The notes: a model not told the origin generated them from the letters alone. 64,000 nucleotides of DNA from Affinundibacterium seohonense (GCF_014284305.1 NZ_JACOFW010000013.1:57093-121092); one strand, 5' to 3'; shown: positions 46,652 to 55,451, counted from the stretch's first letter. Numbers and translations are program-made.

Positions 46652-49480
46652 CTATGTTCGCGCATCTTTTTGTTTTTCAACTCGGCGTTGTAACACAAAA
46701 ATCGGCTGTGCCCATTCCGTATCTTTTTTCTTCTTGCTGGTAATCAGCGTCAATTCTGAAGGATCGTAGACGTCAGTATTATGCGTCAATGGCGTCGTCA
46801 TCAGATACTGCGCATCGGTATTTTTCAAGAATTCACCGACCAATTGAATGTTGCGGATATCCAAATGCGCGAAGGGTTCATCGATGAATACGAAACCACC
46901 GGAGCCGTCTTCAGATTTCAATAAGCCGATTAACAGGATCAATGATTTCATGACTTGTTGACCGCCTGATGCTTCGCCGTCGTTCATGCCGATCGGGCCT
47001 TTGCCGTCGAATTTAAAGCGCACATGCAAGCCAGCTTGTGACAACATGATGTCATCATTTTCTAGCTTGACTGGATCGGTGTGGACTTCAATGCCCGCCA
47101 GCTCGCCCAATTGTTTGATGTTTTTGCTGTAGGTCTTGATCGTGTAACGTAATCTATCCATGTAAGCAGCACGTGCATTCACAGTCGCTTCCATTGCACG
47201 ATTGTTTTGATAGCGACGTTCGTCCGTTTCAGCCTGACGGTTTTGTAGCAAATTATTTAAACGCGTGTATTGATCGACGACGGTGGAATCCGTTTCCCAA
47301 TCATCACGCGCTAAGTTGTTGCCGAGGCTGCGCAAACGCAATTCGATTTGATGTACGTTCTCGTGTTCCGCCACTAGCTCTTTACGATGCGAGCTGCGCT
47401 TCCAATTGAGTGGTAGCGTATGCCATGTATTGCGCATGTTACGCAGGGTTTCGAATTGCGCTTTGCGCTCTTCGGCATGGCGTTTTTCTGAAACACGTTG
47501 TTGTGATTCTGCGTCGGCAATCGCGGCTTTGGCTTGTTCCCATTTCAGATGCGCGACTGTACGTTGTTCAGTCGCAGCTTTGAGTAGAGGGGCGATCTCA
47601 CCGAGGCGTGTACCGACTTCGATACGCTGTTGTTTTAGTGGCTGGGTATTGCGAGACGCTTCTTCAAACTCTGCGTGGCGAGCACTCAATTCTTTGGCTG
47701 CATCGACACCGGCTAAGCGGGCTTTGTAGGATGAGATTTCACCAGCGAGTTTGCTGATTTTGATCGTGAGTTGATCTTCTTGCGATTGCAAACGCGGCAG
47801 GGCTTTTTGTAATGCTTCTAAACGCTGCGTACGACCTGCATTACCAAAACGGTAGCGTGATACTTCAACAAATAAAGAGCGACCACCGCGACGTTCGAAG
47901 TGATACGCGTCCGGCGTAATCCATTCTTGCGACTTGTGCAGCTTCATGCCGATATCGATACTATCGACGGTTTCTATGCGTTCTAATTGTTCGATCAGCC
48001 ATGCCGGTGCTTTGGCATTGAAACTGACAACGGACAATAAACTATCGTCTTTCACCACCGGGGCATTGACACGATCCGGCACGATGAAGTGACTATAACG
48101 TTGCTTCTCACCGATGCGATACGCTGCACTAGCGTCGCTGGCATTGTCGAGCAAAATCACCGAGGTATAACCGCGCAAAACACCTTCGACTGCACCTTGC
48201 CATTTGGCGTCAGTGACTTCAACGATCTCAGGCAACATGCTGTGCGGGATATTCGCTTCATTCAAAGCACGGCGCATCTGACGCACGTTTTCTGGATCGG
48301 GCAAACTGGCTTTGCCTTGCAGTGCCGAGATAGTTTCCATGTCGGCTGCAATGCGCTGACTTAAGGCATCGCGCTCTTGTTTTTGCTGCGCGAGTTCTTC
48401 TTCTTTTTTCTCTAATTCATCGGCGATATTCGCGATGTCGGCATCGGCTTCAGCGGCGAGTTTTTGTAAACGTGCTTTTTGTTCGAGTAAGCTTTCTTGT
48501 GGTTTTAGCTTGGCATTCACTTGCGCGAGTTTTTCGCGCAGGTTGGATTCTTCGGCTTCTAATGCCGCTTCAGTTTGCTGTGCCTCGCTGTGATTTTGTG
48601 CCTGTTGTGCTAAGGCTTGACGACGTTCGGACAAGGCTTCGTCTTGTGTCTTCAAATAACGTTTGCTGGCGCGTAATGCCTGGCTGGTTGCCGATGCACG
48701 TTCTAGATCTTCGTGATATTGCAGAGTCGGTAAAATCTCTTCCTGCAAATCACGTTTTTCTTTATTCAGACTTTCCCACTGATGGAAGTTGGCGACTTTT
48801 AAGCGCAAGCCTTCCAGATTGGTCTTAGCCCCTTCGAGTTCGGTTTCAAAGCGTTGCAGTTCAGATTCCGTATCGCGCTGATGACGCTTCGCATCGTCGT
48901 AAGCATCCAAGACTTCTTTGTCGCCAAACACTTGAAACACCAAGTCGAGCAATTGGCGCGGTGCGTATTCGCACAGCTTATCGGTTTCACCTTGTTCCAG
49001 TGCCAGCACTTTACCCATCGCGGTGGATAGACCTGCGTGGGATAAACGTTTGCGATAGGTTTCTACGCCCAACCAATCGTTGGCTTCTTGTATTTCTTCA
49101 ATTTCGATTTTGCCACTGCGCATCAAGTATTGACGTTTCCAGTCACCACCGTTTTTCTCGATTTTGCAGAACAGCGTGACTTCATCTTCATACAAGCCCG
49201 ACATACGGAAAGGGCGATTCGAAATCTGTGGTCCAACTGCGCTATTGTCCACCACCGCGCGTATCCACGCAGTTTGTTGGCCGGAGTGGCGTGCATAATG
49301 TTTGTAGGAACGCCCCATAGAACACTCAAGACCAAACAGCGTGCGTAAAGCATCGAGCAGTGTCGTTTTGCCTGAACCATTTTGTCCAGCAATCGTGATG
49401 ATCTTGGCGTCGAGTGGGATGTTTTTAATCCGTTGCCAGTAATCCCAGTGAACCAGTTCTAGTGATTTGATGTGAAACAT
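46652..49480 (-). CDS. SMC-like ATPase of an MksBEF/JetABC-type condensin
   Basis: A 942-residue SMC-type ATPase, about the size of MksB. Walker A GQNGSGKTT lies near residue 34. A coiled coil follows to about residue 400, a hinge-like globular part (about 405-540) with WQGAVEGVLRGY, then a second coiled coil (about 555-790). At the C-terminus are the signature motif EASGGQQVMKSLILLIGL and Walker B GGFVFIDEPFAHLD. The layout and the upstream kite- and kleisin-like genes fit MukB/MksB/JetC better than RecN or SbcC. Such complexes extrude loops of DNA; those with a nuclease subunit (Wadjet) cut plasmids. No JetD/MksG-like gene lies downstream, since the next gene is a converging acyltransferase. 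The gap of 153 bases to the upstream gene holds a palindromic repeat. Confidence 0.78.
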   Translation of the reverse strand: MFHIKSLELVHWDYWQRIKNIPLDAKIITIAGQNGSGKTTLLDALRTLFGLECSMGRSYKHYARHSGQQTAWIRAVVDNSAVGPQISNRPFRMSGLYEDEVTLFCKIEKNGGDWKRQYLMRSGKIEIEEIQEANDWLGVETYRKRLSHAGLSTAMGKVLALEQGETDKLCEYAPRQLLDLVFQVFGDKEVLDAYDDAKRHQRDTESELQRFETELEGAKTNLEGLRLKVANFHQWESLNKEKRDLQEEILPTLQYHEDLERASATSQALRASKRYLKTQDEALSERRQALAQQAQNHSEAQQTEAALEAEESNLREKLAQVNAKLKPQESLLEQKARLQKLAAEADADIANIADELEKKEEELAQQKQERDALSQRIAADMETISALQGKASLPDPENVRQMRRALNEANIPHSMLPEIVEVTDAKWQGAVEGVLRGYTSVILLDNASDASAAYRIGEKQRYSHFIVPDRVNAPVVKDDSLLSVVSFNAKAPAWLIEQLERIETVDSIDIGMKLHKSQEWITPDAYHFERRGGRSLFVEVSRYRFGNAGRTQRLEALQKALPRLQSQEDQLTIKISKLAGEISSYKARLAGVDAAKELSARHAEFEEASRNTQPLKQQRIEVGTRLGEIAPLLKAATEQRTVAHLKWEQAKAAIADAESQQRVSEKRHAEERKAQFETLRNMRNTWHTLPLNWKRSSHRKELVAEHENVHQIELRLRSLGNNLARDDWETDSTVVDQYTRLNNLLQNRQAETDERRYQNNRAMEATVNARAAYMDRLRYTIKTYSKNIKQLGELAGIEVHTDPVKLENDDIMLSQAGLHVRFKFDGKGPIGMNDGEASGGQQVMKSLILLIGLLKSEDGSGGFVFIDEPFAHLDIRNIQLVGEFLKNTDAQYLMTTPLTHNTDVYDPSELTLITSKKKKDTEWAQPIFVLQRRVEKQKDART

Positions 49481-49557
49481 AATTGTTTTTCTTTAGAAAA
49501 TTTTTAGTGCTATGGGTACTGCTTCTATGAGATCACTTTGAATAAAAATCAAAGGCG

Positions 49558-49626
49558 AGCCGCAGAGGCGCAGAGTACGCAGAGTTTTTTGAGAACTTTC
49601 TCAGCGTTCTCTGCGCCTCTGCGGTT
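49558..49626. repeat. GAACCGCAGAGGCGC palindromic element, full copy
   Basis: A 69-base element with 16-base perfect inverted arms (49560-49575 and 49609-49624) that extend with two mismatches to about 25 bases. It lies between the kite-like and SMC-like genes of the condensin operon. A half copy lies at 12635-12662. Confidence 0.82.
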
Positions 49627-49633
49627 CAAGCTT

Positions 49634-50359
49634 TTATTCTTTATTTTGTTCGGACGGCTTTACTTCTTCTGTCAATGCATGTTCGGCTTCTTCAGCGGCC
49701 AAACGCTCCGCTTCTATCACCGCTGGTGTACGTGGCATAGGGATATGGAAAATATCCGACAGCGCGCCGTTGATAATGCGATCTTTTAAGGCATCGGTAT
49801 CCATCAGCAAATCGAGCAATGGACCTTCCATAATCAGATCCATTTTGCGTTCGATAAATCCTAGACGTGAGAGTTGGCCGAGATTCATGTCCATGCGCGT
49901 TTTTTTGCCTAGCTTCTCGCCAAAATCAGCGAGCAAGGTGCGGTAAGAAATACCGATCGAAGTATCTTCTGCGCGTGGCAAAGGTTTTTCTTTGCCGAAC
50001 ATATCGTTCTGATCTTCTTGCGCCATTTGATGCGCTTCTTGACGTTCGCGTTTCGGCAAAATAATTAGTGACCACAATACGACCAACAAGGCTACGCCAT
50101 CACGTGCCAGACCAAAATTATTGTTCTGCCAGGTGTCTTTGGTGCCGAATACTTTGGATTCGCTATCACGTGTCAATGCCAGCGTCACATGGTCGGCATA
50201 TACGTTATCAACAAATTTCATGCCGCAAGCTTTCAAGCGCGCATCAACATCGCTGCGAAAATTTTCGTCGGACAAAGCACGTTTTACTAATTTGTCTTCA
50301 CGACGTAAAGTCTGATGCGCCAACAAACGGGCGATAAGGATTTGTGCGTCTTCAGTCAT
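49634..50359 (-). CDS. MksE/JetB-like kite protein of the condensin operon
   Basis: A 241-residue protein, second gene of the operon. It has DUF4194-like winged-helix features expected for MksE/MukE/JetB. Recognisable are an N-terminal helical part (TEDAQILIARLLAHQTLRR), DGVALLVVLWSLIILPKRER, SYRTLLADFGEKLGKK and GQLSRLGFIERKMDLI, where JetB-type proteins hold their second winged helix. The C-terminal tail is acidic. Kite proteins bind the kleisin and DNA near the SMC heads. The ATG at 50359 is chosen; upstream in-frame codons lie in the palindromic repeat at 50377. The assignment depends partly on gene order. Confidence 0.68.
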   Translation of the reverse strand: MTEDAQILIARLLAHQTLRREDKLVKRALSDENFRSDVDARLKACGMKFVDNVYADHVTLALTRDSESKVFGTKDTWQNNNFGLARDGVALLVVLWSLIILPKRERQEAHQMAQEDQNDMFGKEKPLPRAEDTSIGISYRTLLADFGEKLGKKTRMDMNLGQLSRLGFIERKMDLIMEGPLLDLLMDTDALKDRIINGALSDIFHIPMPRTPAVIEAERLAAEEAEHALTEEVKPSEQNKE

Positions 50360-50376
50360 ATCACGTTCTCGGTATT

Positions 50377-50446
50377 CGTAGGGTGCGCCGTGCGCACCAG
50401 TTTTCTTGCGTTGGGGACATTGATGGTGCGCGCGGCGCACCCTACG
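50377..50446. repeat. GTAGGGTGCGC palindromic element
   Basis: A 70-base element with perfect 14-base terminal inverted repeats CGTAGGGTGCGCCG and CGGCGCACCCTACG. It fills the gap between the kleisin- and kite-like genes, starting 6 bases after the kleisin stop. Confidence 0.85.
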
Positions 50447-50452
50447 TTTGTT

Positions 50453-51832
50453 TTATTCATGTTTAGTTTCTTGCTGTGACTGCTGCTGAGATTGTTCCTG
50501 CGAGTCTATGGGGATGAGACTCGCCACAGAAATCGCCGCCACATGCGGATCAGAGACTTTCTGCATTTTGTCTTTGGAGCTGAAGTTCAGTGGCAAGCGT
50601 GCCAGAGTCGCTGTTGCACCTTGCAGGGAGGCTTCATTTGCGTCACCAATCAAAGGAAGTAGCGAAGCGCGGTACGAAGCAATTGCAAAGCTAGCGGGCA
50701 ATAAATAATCTTGTAGTGGTTTGTGTTTTTTGGTTTCTGGGTCATACGACTTACCGTCAATTTTGCCGAGCAAATCTAACCAATGATCGAGTTCCAGTAA
50801 AGCTTCGCTATTGTCATTCGCAATTGACGGTGCATTTTCACCGGTCGGTAATACACCTAAGACAGCTGAATTACGGTGGCTCAGTAATTCGCTTTCCGCT
50901 ACGTCGATCATTTCAGACGGCGTAATAAAATGCGGCGTCACCGGGTGTGATAGAGCGCCATCGGCGAGCGAAGCTAAATCGTCACGCTGTAGCAACCACA
51001 TCTTAATATCAGTCGTTGATAAACCCGATTGACCCAGATGCACGCGTTGACGTTCGATTTGGTTCAAAGCACGTGAGAACATACCTTGCATATTCAATAA
51101 TGCACTTTGCGCTCGACCAATTGCCTGTGCTGCTCGATGCGTCGCGGAATCAGCGCGGCTATCATTGGTGATTGCATGAATAATCTGCGAACCTTTTTCT
51201 ACCCAATCACAGGCCGTGTGCCATTTTTGCTGTGCAGTGCGAAGTTGGAACTCTGAACCTGAGGCAATCGCATCGGAAAATTCTTCAGTCAGCTCAATCA
51301 AGCGACCGAGTAAATGATGTAACTGTTCAACCGAAACACCACCGACAGCCTGTGCGCCCGCAACTTGCGTCAACATATAGCTGACTTCAGATGGATCGTC
51401 TTGCTGCTCAACTTGAATCAGGGATTCAATCGCCGCTAAGACATTGCGCGCCATCGGTGCGATGCGATATACCGATTGGCTCGCATCCCACACCAAGAGT
51501 CCCGTGCTGCGCAAACGAGTCAACACGGTTTCGAGCGCTTCTGGCTCTAGATAACCGAGCTTGGCATTAATATCGGCGCGACTTAGGGATGGCGAGTCGA
51601 CATCCGCGGTCAATTCGCGCAAGACCAGCAGGCGCATTAAGACACTATTGATGCCGCCGTGGAATAATGCGGTGAACGCTTGCAGCATAGGCTGCGCGCG
51701 CCGCAAAGGGGCGAGGGCAACAACATCGTCGGGAGTTAAACTGGATTTGAAGTAAGACTTGAGACTTAAATCGGTCTGATCGGATAAATCGTCTTCTATT
51801 CTTACTATGGATTCGTCGTCAAAATTTTGCAT
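50453..51832 (-). CDS. MksF/JetA-like kleisin of the condensin operon
   Basis: A 459-residue protein and the first gene of the operon. Residues 30-130 look like the N-terminal winged-helix domain of MukF/MksF/JetA (LFHGGINSVLMRLLVLREL...RADINAKLGY...VLTRLRSTGLLVW). Next is a helical middle part (about 160-290) with ALNQIERQRVHLGQSGLSTTDIKMWL, matching the kleisin neck that binds SMC. The C-terminal third is less regular and ends in a Gln/Glu-rich tail. No nuclease or other catalytic motif is seen. The identity comes from length, the winged helix and its place before the kite and SMC genes. Confidence 0.66.
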   Translation of the reverse strand: MQNFDDESIVRIEDDLSDQTDLSLKSYFKSSLTPDDVVALAPLRRAQPMLQAFTALFHGGINSVLMRLLVLRELTADVDSPSLSRADINAKLGYLEPEALETVLTRLRSTGLLVWDASQSVYRIAPMARNVLAAIESLIQVEQQDDPSEVSYMLTQVAGAQAVGGVSVEQLHHLLGRLIELTEEFSDAIASGSEFQLRTAQQKWHTACDWVEKGSQIIHAITNDSRADSATHRAAQAIGRAQSALLNMQGMFSRALNQIERQRVHLGQSGLSTTDIKMWLLQRDDLASLADGALSHPVTPHFITPSEMIDVAESELLSHRNSAVLGVLPTGENAPSIANDNSEALLELDHWLDLLGKIDGKSYDPETKKHKPLQDYLLPASFAIASYRASLLPLIGDANEASLQGATATLARLPLNFSSKDKMQKVSDPHVAAISVASLIPIDSQEQSQQQSQQETKHE

Positions 51833-52031
51833 CTCCGCATTTTACCCGCTTGAACCGAGGTTTAGTATTGTTAGAAAACTACTTTGGCGGGTAGATTGTG
51901 CCGTTTTCTCGATAATGACAGCCAAGGAATTGAGTGAAATATTTCTTCTAAGGCAAATAGTGTAAGAATATGGTCTGAAAATTGACTAAAAGTAGGCAAG
52001 TTCCCGATTCTGAATAGTTTGGAGATAAATA

Positions 52032-52568
52032 ATGACAACGCAAATTGAGCAAGTTGCCACCTTGGGTGGTGGATGTTTTTGGTGTACCGAGGCAGTTTTC
52101 CAACAGATTCGCGGGATCAGCAGCGTCGAGTCAGGCTATTGTGGCGGTCGGATTCACAATCCGACCTATGAGCAAATTTGTACTGGTACGACCGGGCACG
52201 CGGAGGTAGTGCGCCTGCGCTTTGATCCTGGACAGATTAGTTACGCCGAAATTCTAGAGATATTTTTCACCATTCATGATCCAACTACCTTGAATCGTCA
52301 AGGTGCGGATAAGGGGACGCAATATCGTTCGGTCATTTATTTTCACGACGAACTTCAAGAACAAGTTGCGCGTGAAGTGATGGCAAAAATGGCGAGTGTT
52401 TGGGATGATCCCATCGTCACAGAATTAAGCATGGCGCCACAGTTCTATTTGGCTGAGGCATACCACCAAAATTATTTCCGCCAACATCCTGAGCAAGGCT
52501 ATTGCTCTTTTGTGGTGGCACCAAAAGTCGCAAAAGCACGCAAGGTGTTTGTTGATAAATTGATTTGA
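52032..52568 (+). CDS. msrA: Peptide methionine sulfoxide reductase MsrA
   Basis: MsrA reduces the S-form of methionine sulfoxide in proteins. 178 residues, the usual length. The catalytic motif GGGCFWCTEA has C15, and the pattern RGISSVESGYCGG and the substrate region DPTTLNRQGADKGTQYRS are those of the family. AEAYHQNYFRQHPEQGYC near the end supplies a resolving cysteine. GGAGATAA before the ATG is a good ribosome binding site. Single gene divergent from the condensin operon. Confidence 0.96.
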   Translation: MTTQIEQVATLGGGCFWCTEAVFQQIRGISSVESGYCGGRIHNPTYEQICTGTTGHAEVVRLRFDPGQISYAEILEIFFTIHDPTTLNRQGADKGTQYRSVIYFHDELQEQVAREVMAKMASVWDDPIVTELSMAPQFYLAEAYHQNYFRQHPEQGYCSFVVAPKVAKARKVFVDKLI

Positions 52569-52590
52569 TTTAAAGAACGTGGCTGTAACT

Positions 52591-53082
52591 TTAATTGTCA
52601 AGCCACTTAAACATGACTAAGGCATCCACAAGACCATGTACAGGATGGTGAAATGCCTTAGGTAATCGGCCAACAGTGTCGAAACCCAATTGCGTCCACA
52701 AATGTACCGCGCCTTCATTCGTCGATACCACAAAATTAAACTGCATCGCCAGATAGCCCAACTCTTTGGCGATGTTTTGTGAATGCGCGCACATCAAACT
52801 TGCCAAGCCACGTCCCCTTGCTTTTGATGACACCATATACCCGCAATTACAGACATGATCACCGCCGCCGCTTTGGTTGGTCTTGATAAAGTAAGTGCCC
52901 AGAATTTCACCGTCTTCTTCAGCGACAAAAGTCTGTTTGGGTAATGACATCCATAAGTGGAATCCTTCCTCCTTGCTGGTGTCGCGTGGATAAGTGTAAG
53001 TCTCACCGGCGCTGACGATCTCGTGAAAGATGGGCCATATTTTTTCGAAGTCGGTAGGTGTTGCTGAGCGTATTGTGAGCAT
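52591..53082 (-). CDS. GNAT-family N-acetyltransferase
   Basis: A 163-residue protein with the GNAT fold: an N-terminal RSATPTDFEKIWPIFHEIV, the central strand pair EDGEILGTYFIKTN, and the acetyl-CoA motif SSKARGRGLASLMCAHS (R/QxxGxG/A type). LGFDTVGRLPKAFHHP is common in the phosphinothricin-acetyltransferase-like subgroup. The substrate is unknown. It converges with msrA, with 22 bases between the stops. Confidence 0.85.
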   Translation of the reverse strand: MLTIRSATPTDFEKIWPIFHEIVSAGETYTYPRDTSKEEGFHLWMSLPKQTFVAEEDGEILGTYFIKTNQSGGGDHVCNCGYMVSSKARGRGLASLMCAHSQNIAKELGYLAMQFNFVVSTNEGAVHLWTQLGFDTVGRLPKAFHHPVHGLVDALVMFKWLDN

Positions 53083-53454
53083 TTTTGTGCTGTCTGTAGT
53101 TGGGATTTGATCTATTTAGATGTCGGCAAATTCCGTGCTATTTTACGTTCGATTGCAATCCAGTTTCACAAGACACTTCCGAGTGCAGAGTTTCATCGAT
53201 TCAGAACAATAGTTCAGGCAATTAGATGGAGGATCTGTTCTATGTTGTGCCGAATGACAGCAATGGCTGTACGAATTGCGATAGTGATCGAGTCAAGGAT
53301 CTCTAAATGAAAAAATATCCGGTGCAAGGGCCTTTCTGCTACCCGACAACCAATTGCTCATGCCTAGCTATTGCGTTTGATTGATATTCGCTTAGAAAGA
53401 GAATATCAATCAAAAAATACAAGATATGACCGCCGACTAATGAAAATTCACAAC
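53083..53454. other. 372-base intergenic region
   Basis: No gene is seen. A perfect inverted repeat lies at 53376-53414 (listed separately). The rest holds the promoter of the GNAT gene; the rhodanese gene ends at the other side. Confidence 0.6.
53376..53414. repeat. AT-rich perfect inverted repeat
   Basis: Fourteen-base arms TTTGATTGATATTC and GAATATCAATCAAA with an 11-base loop, 40 bases beyond the rhodanese stop codon. No T-run follows on the minus strand, so it is not a typical terminator; it could stabilise mRNA or be an operator. Confidence 0.65.
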
Positions 53455-53913
53455 TCAAGCCCCAAGCCAAGGCAAATCAGCAGAACACCATCCCCCAACA
53501 GTTTTGCGATGACCGTGATGGTCCTTGTCGCCTTCGAATCCCTGCAAAATATCAAAGCAAGCTTGGTAACCGTTTTCTGTGGCGAGTTTGGCTGCATGGC
53601 GTGAGCGTACGCCAGAGCGACACAGGAATACGATCGTGGTTTGCTTATCTGGTACGGCCGTTTCTAATTGCGACATAAAGTCTGGATTTGGCGTGCCGCC
53701 TGGATAAAGACTCCATTGCACGGCTTTATGTTGCTCTTCAGGGATGGTGACACGGCCAACCCAGTCGCGTTCGGCGTTGGTACGCACGTCGACCAAAATG
53801 ACCTTGGGATTTTCAGTTAATAAGCGAAAAGTTTCTTCCGGTGTGAGTGCTCCAGCATACGGAAGTTGTTGCTCTTGCGCGTGGGTCTGCGCTTTAGTGA
53901 TCAGCTCATTCAT
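53455..53913 (-). CDS. Rhodanese-like domain protein
   Basis: A 152-residue cytoplasmic protein with one rhodanese domain (about residues 25-140). The active-site loop is FLCRSGVRSRHAA with C98, of the sulfurtransferase type. VILVDVRTNAERDWVG is the substrate-side motif. Its ATG overlaps the end of the fdsA remnant by 8 bases, so it was probably a translationally coupled last gene of the formate dehydrogenase operon; how it is now expressed is unclear. The frame itself seems intact. Confidence 0.88.
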   Translation of the reverse strand: MNELITKAQTHAQEQQLPYAGALTPEETFRLLTENPKVILVDVRTNAERDWVGRVTIPEEQHKAVQWSLYPGGTPNPDFMSQLETAVPDKQTTIVFLCRSGVRSRHAAKLATENGYQACFDILQGFEGDKDHHGHRKTVGGWCSADLPWLGA

Positions 53914-54783
53914 AGTGTTTCCTTAGCGTGATAAATGGATTGAGGTTTTGCTTAGCGAGCGCCTGACCACCACCGAAACTGGTTTGTATTGGTGCTACGC
54001 CACCAGCGCGCAGTTTGACCGCGCAATATTTAAATTCTGGTATTTTACCAAAGGGATCGAGCGCGGCATTGGTGAGTCGGTTGATCGCCGCTTCGTAAAA
54101 GCAAAATGCCACAAAAACAGCGCCACGTGGAGAAGCTCTGTCGGCACGAGCATACAAACATACTTCGCCGCGACGTGATTGTATGGTGATCAGATCCCCG
54201 GCTTGCACCCCGGGAGTTTGTAAATCGTCGGGATGAATCATGGCGACAGGATCTGGCTCCATAGCGTCTAAGACACTAGCTCCGCGGGTCACGCTGCCGG
54301 CGTGCCAGAGTTCGAGTTGGCGACCCGTAATCAAGACCATCGGATACTCGTCGTCAGGTTTTTCCGCTGCAGGGATTAAGTCTGCAGGAACAAATTTGGC
54401 TATGTCGTCGCTGGTTGGAAAGTGCTCGGTGAAGACGATGACTTCGTCCATATCTTCTTCATGCGGGCACGGGTAAGTAAGCGCACCTTCATGCTCTAAT
54501 CGTTGCAAGCTGATGCCTTCAATGTTAGGCATCACGTGACGCATTTCTTCAAAAACTTCGGAAACGTGCTGGTAATTTCAGCCCAGATCAAATCCTTGTT
54601 CCATTCGCTGAATGATCCAGAAATCTTGTTTAGCCTCGCCGGGTGCTTGGATTGCTTGGCGACGTCCATGACGGGATTAGACACAGCGCCAGAACCTATT
54701 CCTTCTAACAAAACAGCAACGAAAGAGGCATGGTAGCGACGGGCGCAGTGATCGACGTTATTCGAGCCAAATCCTGCTAGTGA
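53906..54783 (-). pseudogene. fdsA: Remnant of NAD-dependent formate dehydrogenase alpha subunit
   Basis: Three pieces of a molybdenum formate dehydrogenase alpha subunit survive. From 54783 to ~54655 the frame reads a decayed AGFGSNNVDHCARRYHASF with LLEGIGSGAVSNPVMDVAK after it. After a frame change there is APGEAKQDFWIIQRMEQGF then DLG and a TGA at 54580-54578 where the family has Trp (TGG). The rest, from 54544 to the stop at 53906, is an intact C-terminal domain with RHVMPNIEGIS and VLITGRQLELWHAGSVTRG. The N-terminal Fe-S region and most of the catalytic domain are gone, so no active enzyme can be made. Confidence 0.88.
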
Positions 54784-54786
54784 TTT

Positions 54787-55116
54787 TTACCATGAGTAGC
54801 ACACGCGCAGCCGCAAATCTGTGCGTGCTGTATCGGATTCAAAGGCGATATTAAAGTGGTGATAGAAACTCGCGACTTCAAACACATCCGTTTGCGCTAA
54901 ACGCCTTTCATGGGTGAGTGCGACCAGATGGGCAACTGGTAAATATCCAAAATGGTCATTAATCTTGTGCAGATGTTCAATCAGCAGATCTTTCTGGCGG
55001 GACGCATCGCCGAGTAATTTGCGCACAGCTTCCAAAGCGGATGGATCAACTTGTCGTCCTTTAGTTTGTTGGCGTTTGCGCTGGCGATTCTCGGAGATGG
55101 GGATAATTGGAATCAT
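54787..55116 (-). pseudogene. fdsG: Truncated formate dehydrogenase gamma subunit (NuoE-like)
   Basis: Codes for 109 residues, about two-thirds of an FdsG/NuoE-like subunit. The N-terminal DLLIEHLHKINDHFGYLP and VFEVASFYHHFNIAF, up to LRVC, fit the family. It then hits a stop instead of continuing into the conserved iron-sulfur cysteines that normally follow. Downstream the same frame continues as fdsA sequence, so a deletion removed the rest of fdsG, all of fdsB and the first part of fdsA. Confidence 0.82.
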
Positions 55117-55422
55117 GAGAGATTGATGTTTTGGATAAAAGGCGATTGATTGTCAGTTTGACCGCAAAGGCTAAATCCCGGTAGTGTTCTTTTGGTGTTT
55201 GGCTTGCGAATGAGATGGTGAGAATTGTAAGACTTGCTTAGGATGAATGACATGATCATTTGCTATTAATTTACTATTAATGACGACTTTGTTTTCAGAA
55301 ATCAGTTTTTTTGATGACACAGATAAATAGACCGTAAAAAAATGTCATGATAAACAGCGACATTTCGGTGCAATTTTCACTTTTTGTAAAAGCTCACTCG
55401 CACTGATTTAACGCATGTTATT

Positions 55423-55439
55423 TGCACTAAAATGGCGCA
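55423..55439 (+). promoter_or_regulatory. NtrC binding site, likely strong
   Basis: TGCACTAAAATGGCGCA matches the dyad TGCACC-N5-GGTGCA at 10 of its 12 fixed bases. It lies about 135 bases upstream of the sigma-54 promoter, a normal enhancer distance. Confidence 0.72.
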
Positions 55440-55451
55440 TTCTAGAAATTT

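Noticed and set aside
46652..49480. SMC-like protein considered as RecN or SbcC
   Set aside because: RecN is shorter and SbcC is paired with SbcD; here the partners are kleisin- and kite-like proteins and the hinge has WQGAVEGVL, so a condensin is favoured, though not proven.
53107..53310. 67-residue open frame upstream of the GNAT gene
   Set aside because: No ribosome binding site and no family pattern; treated as intergenic.
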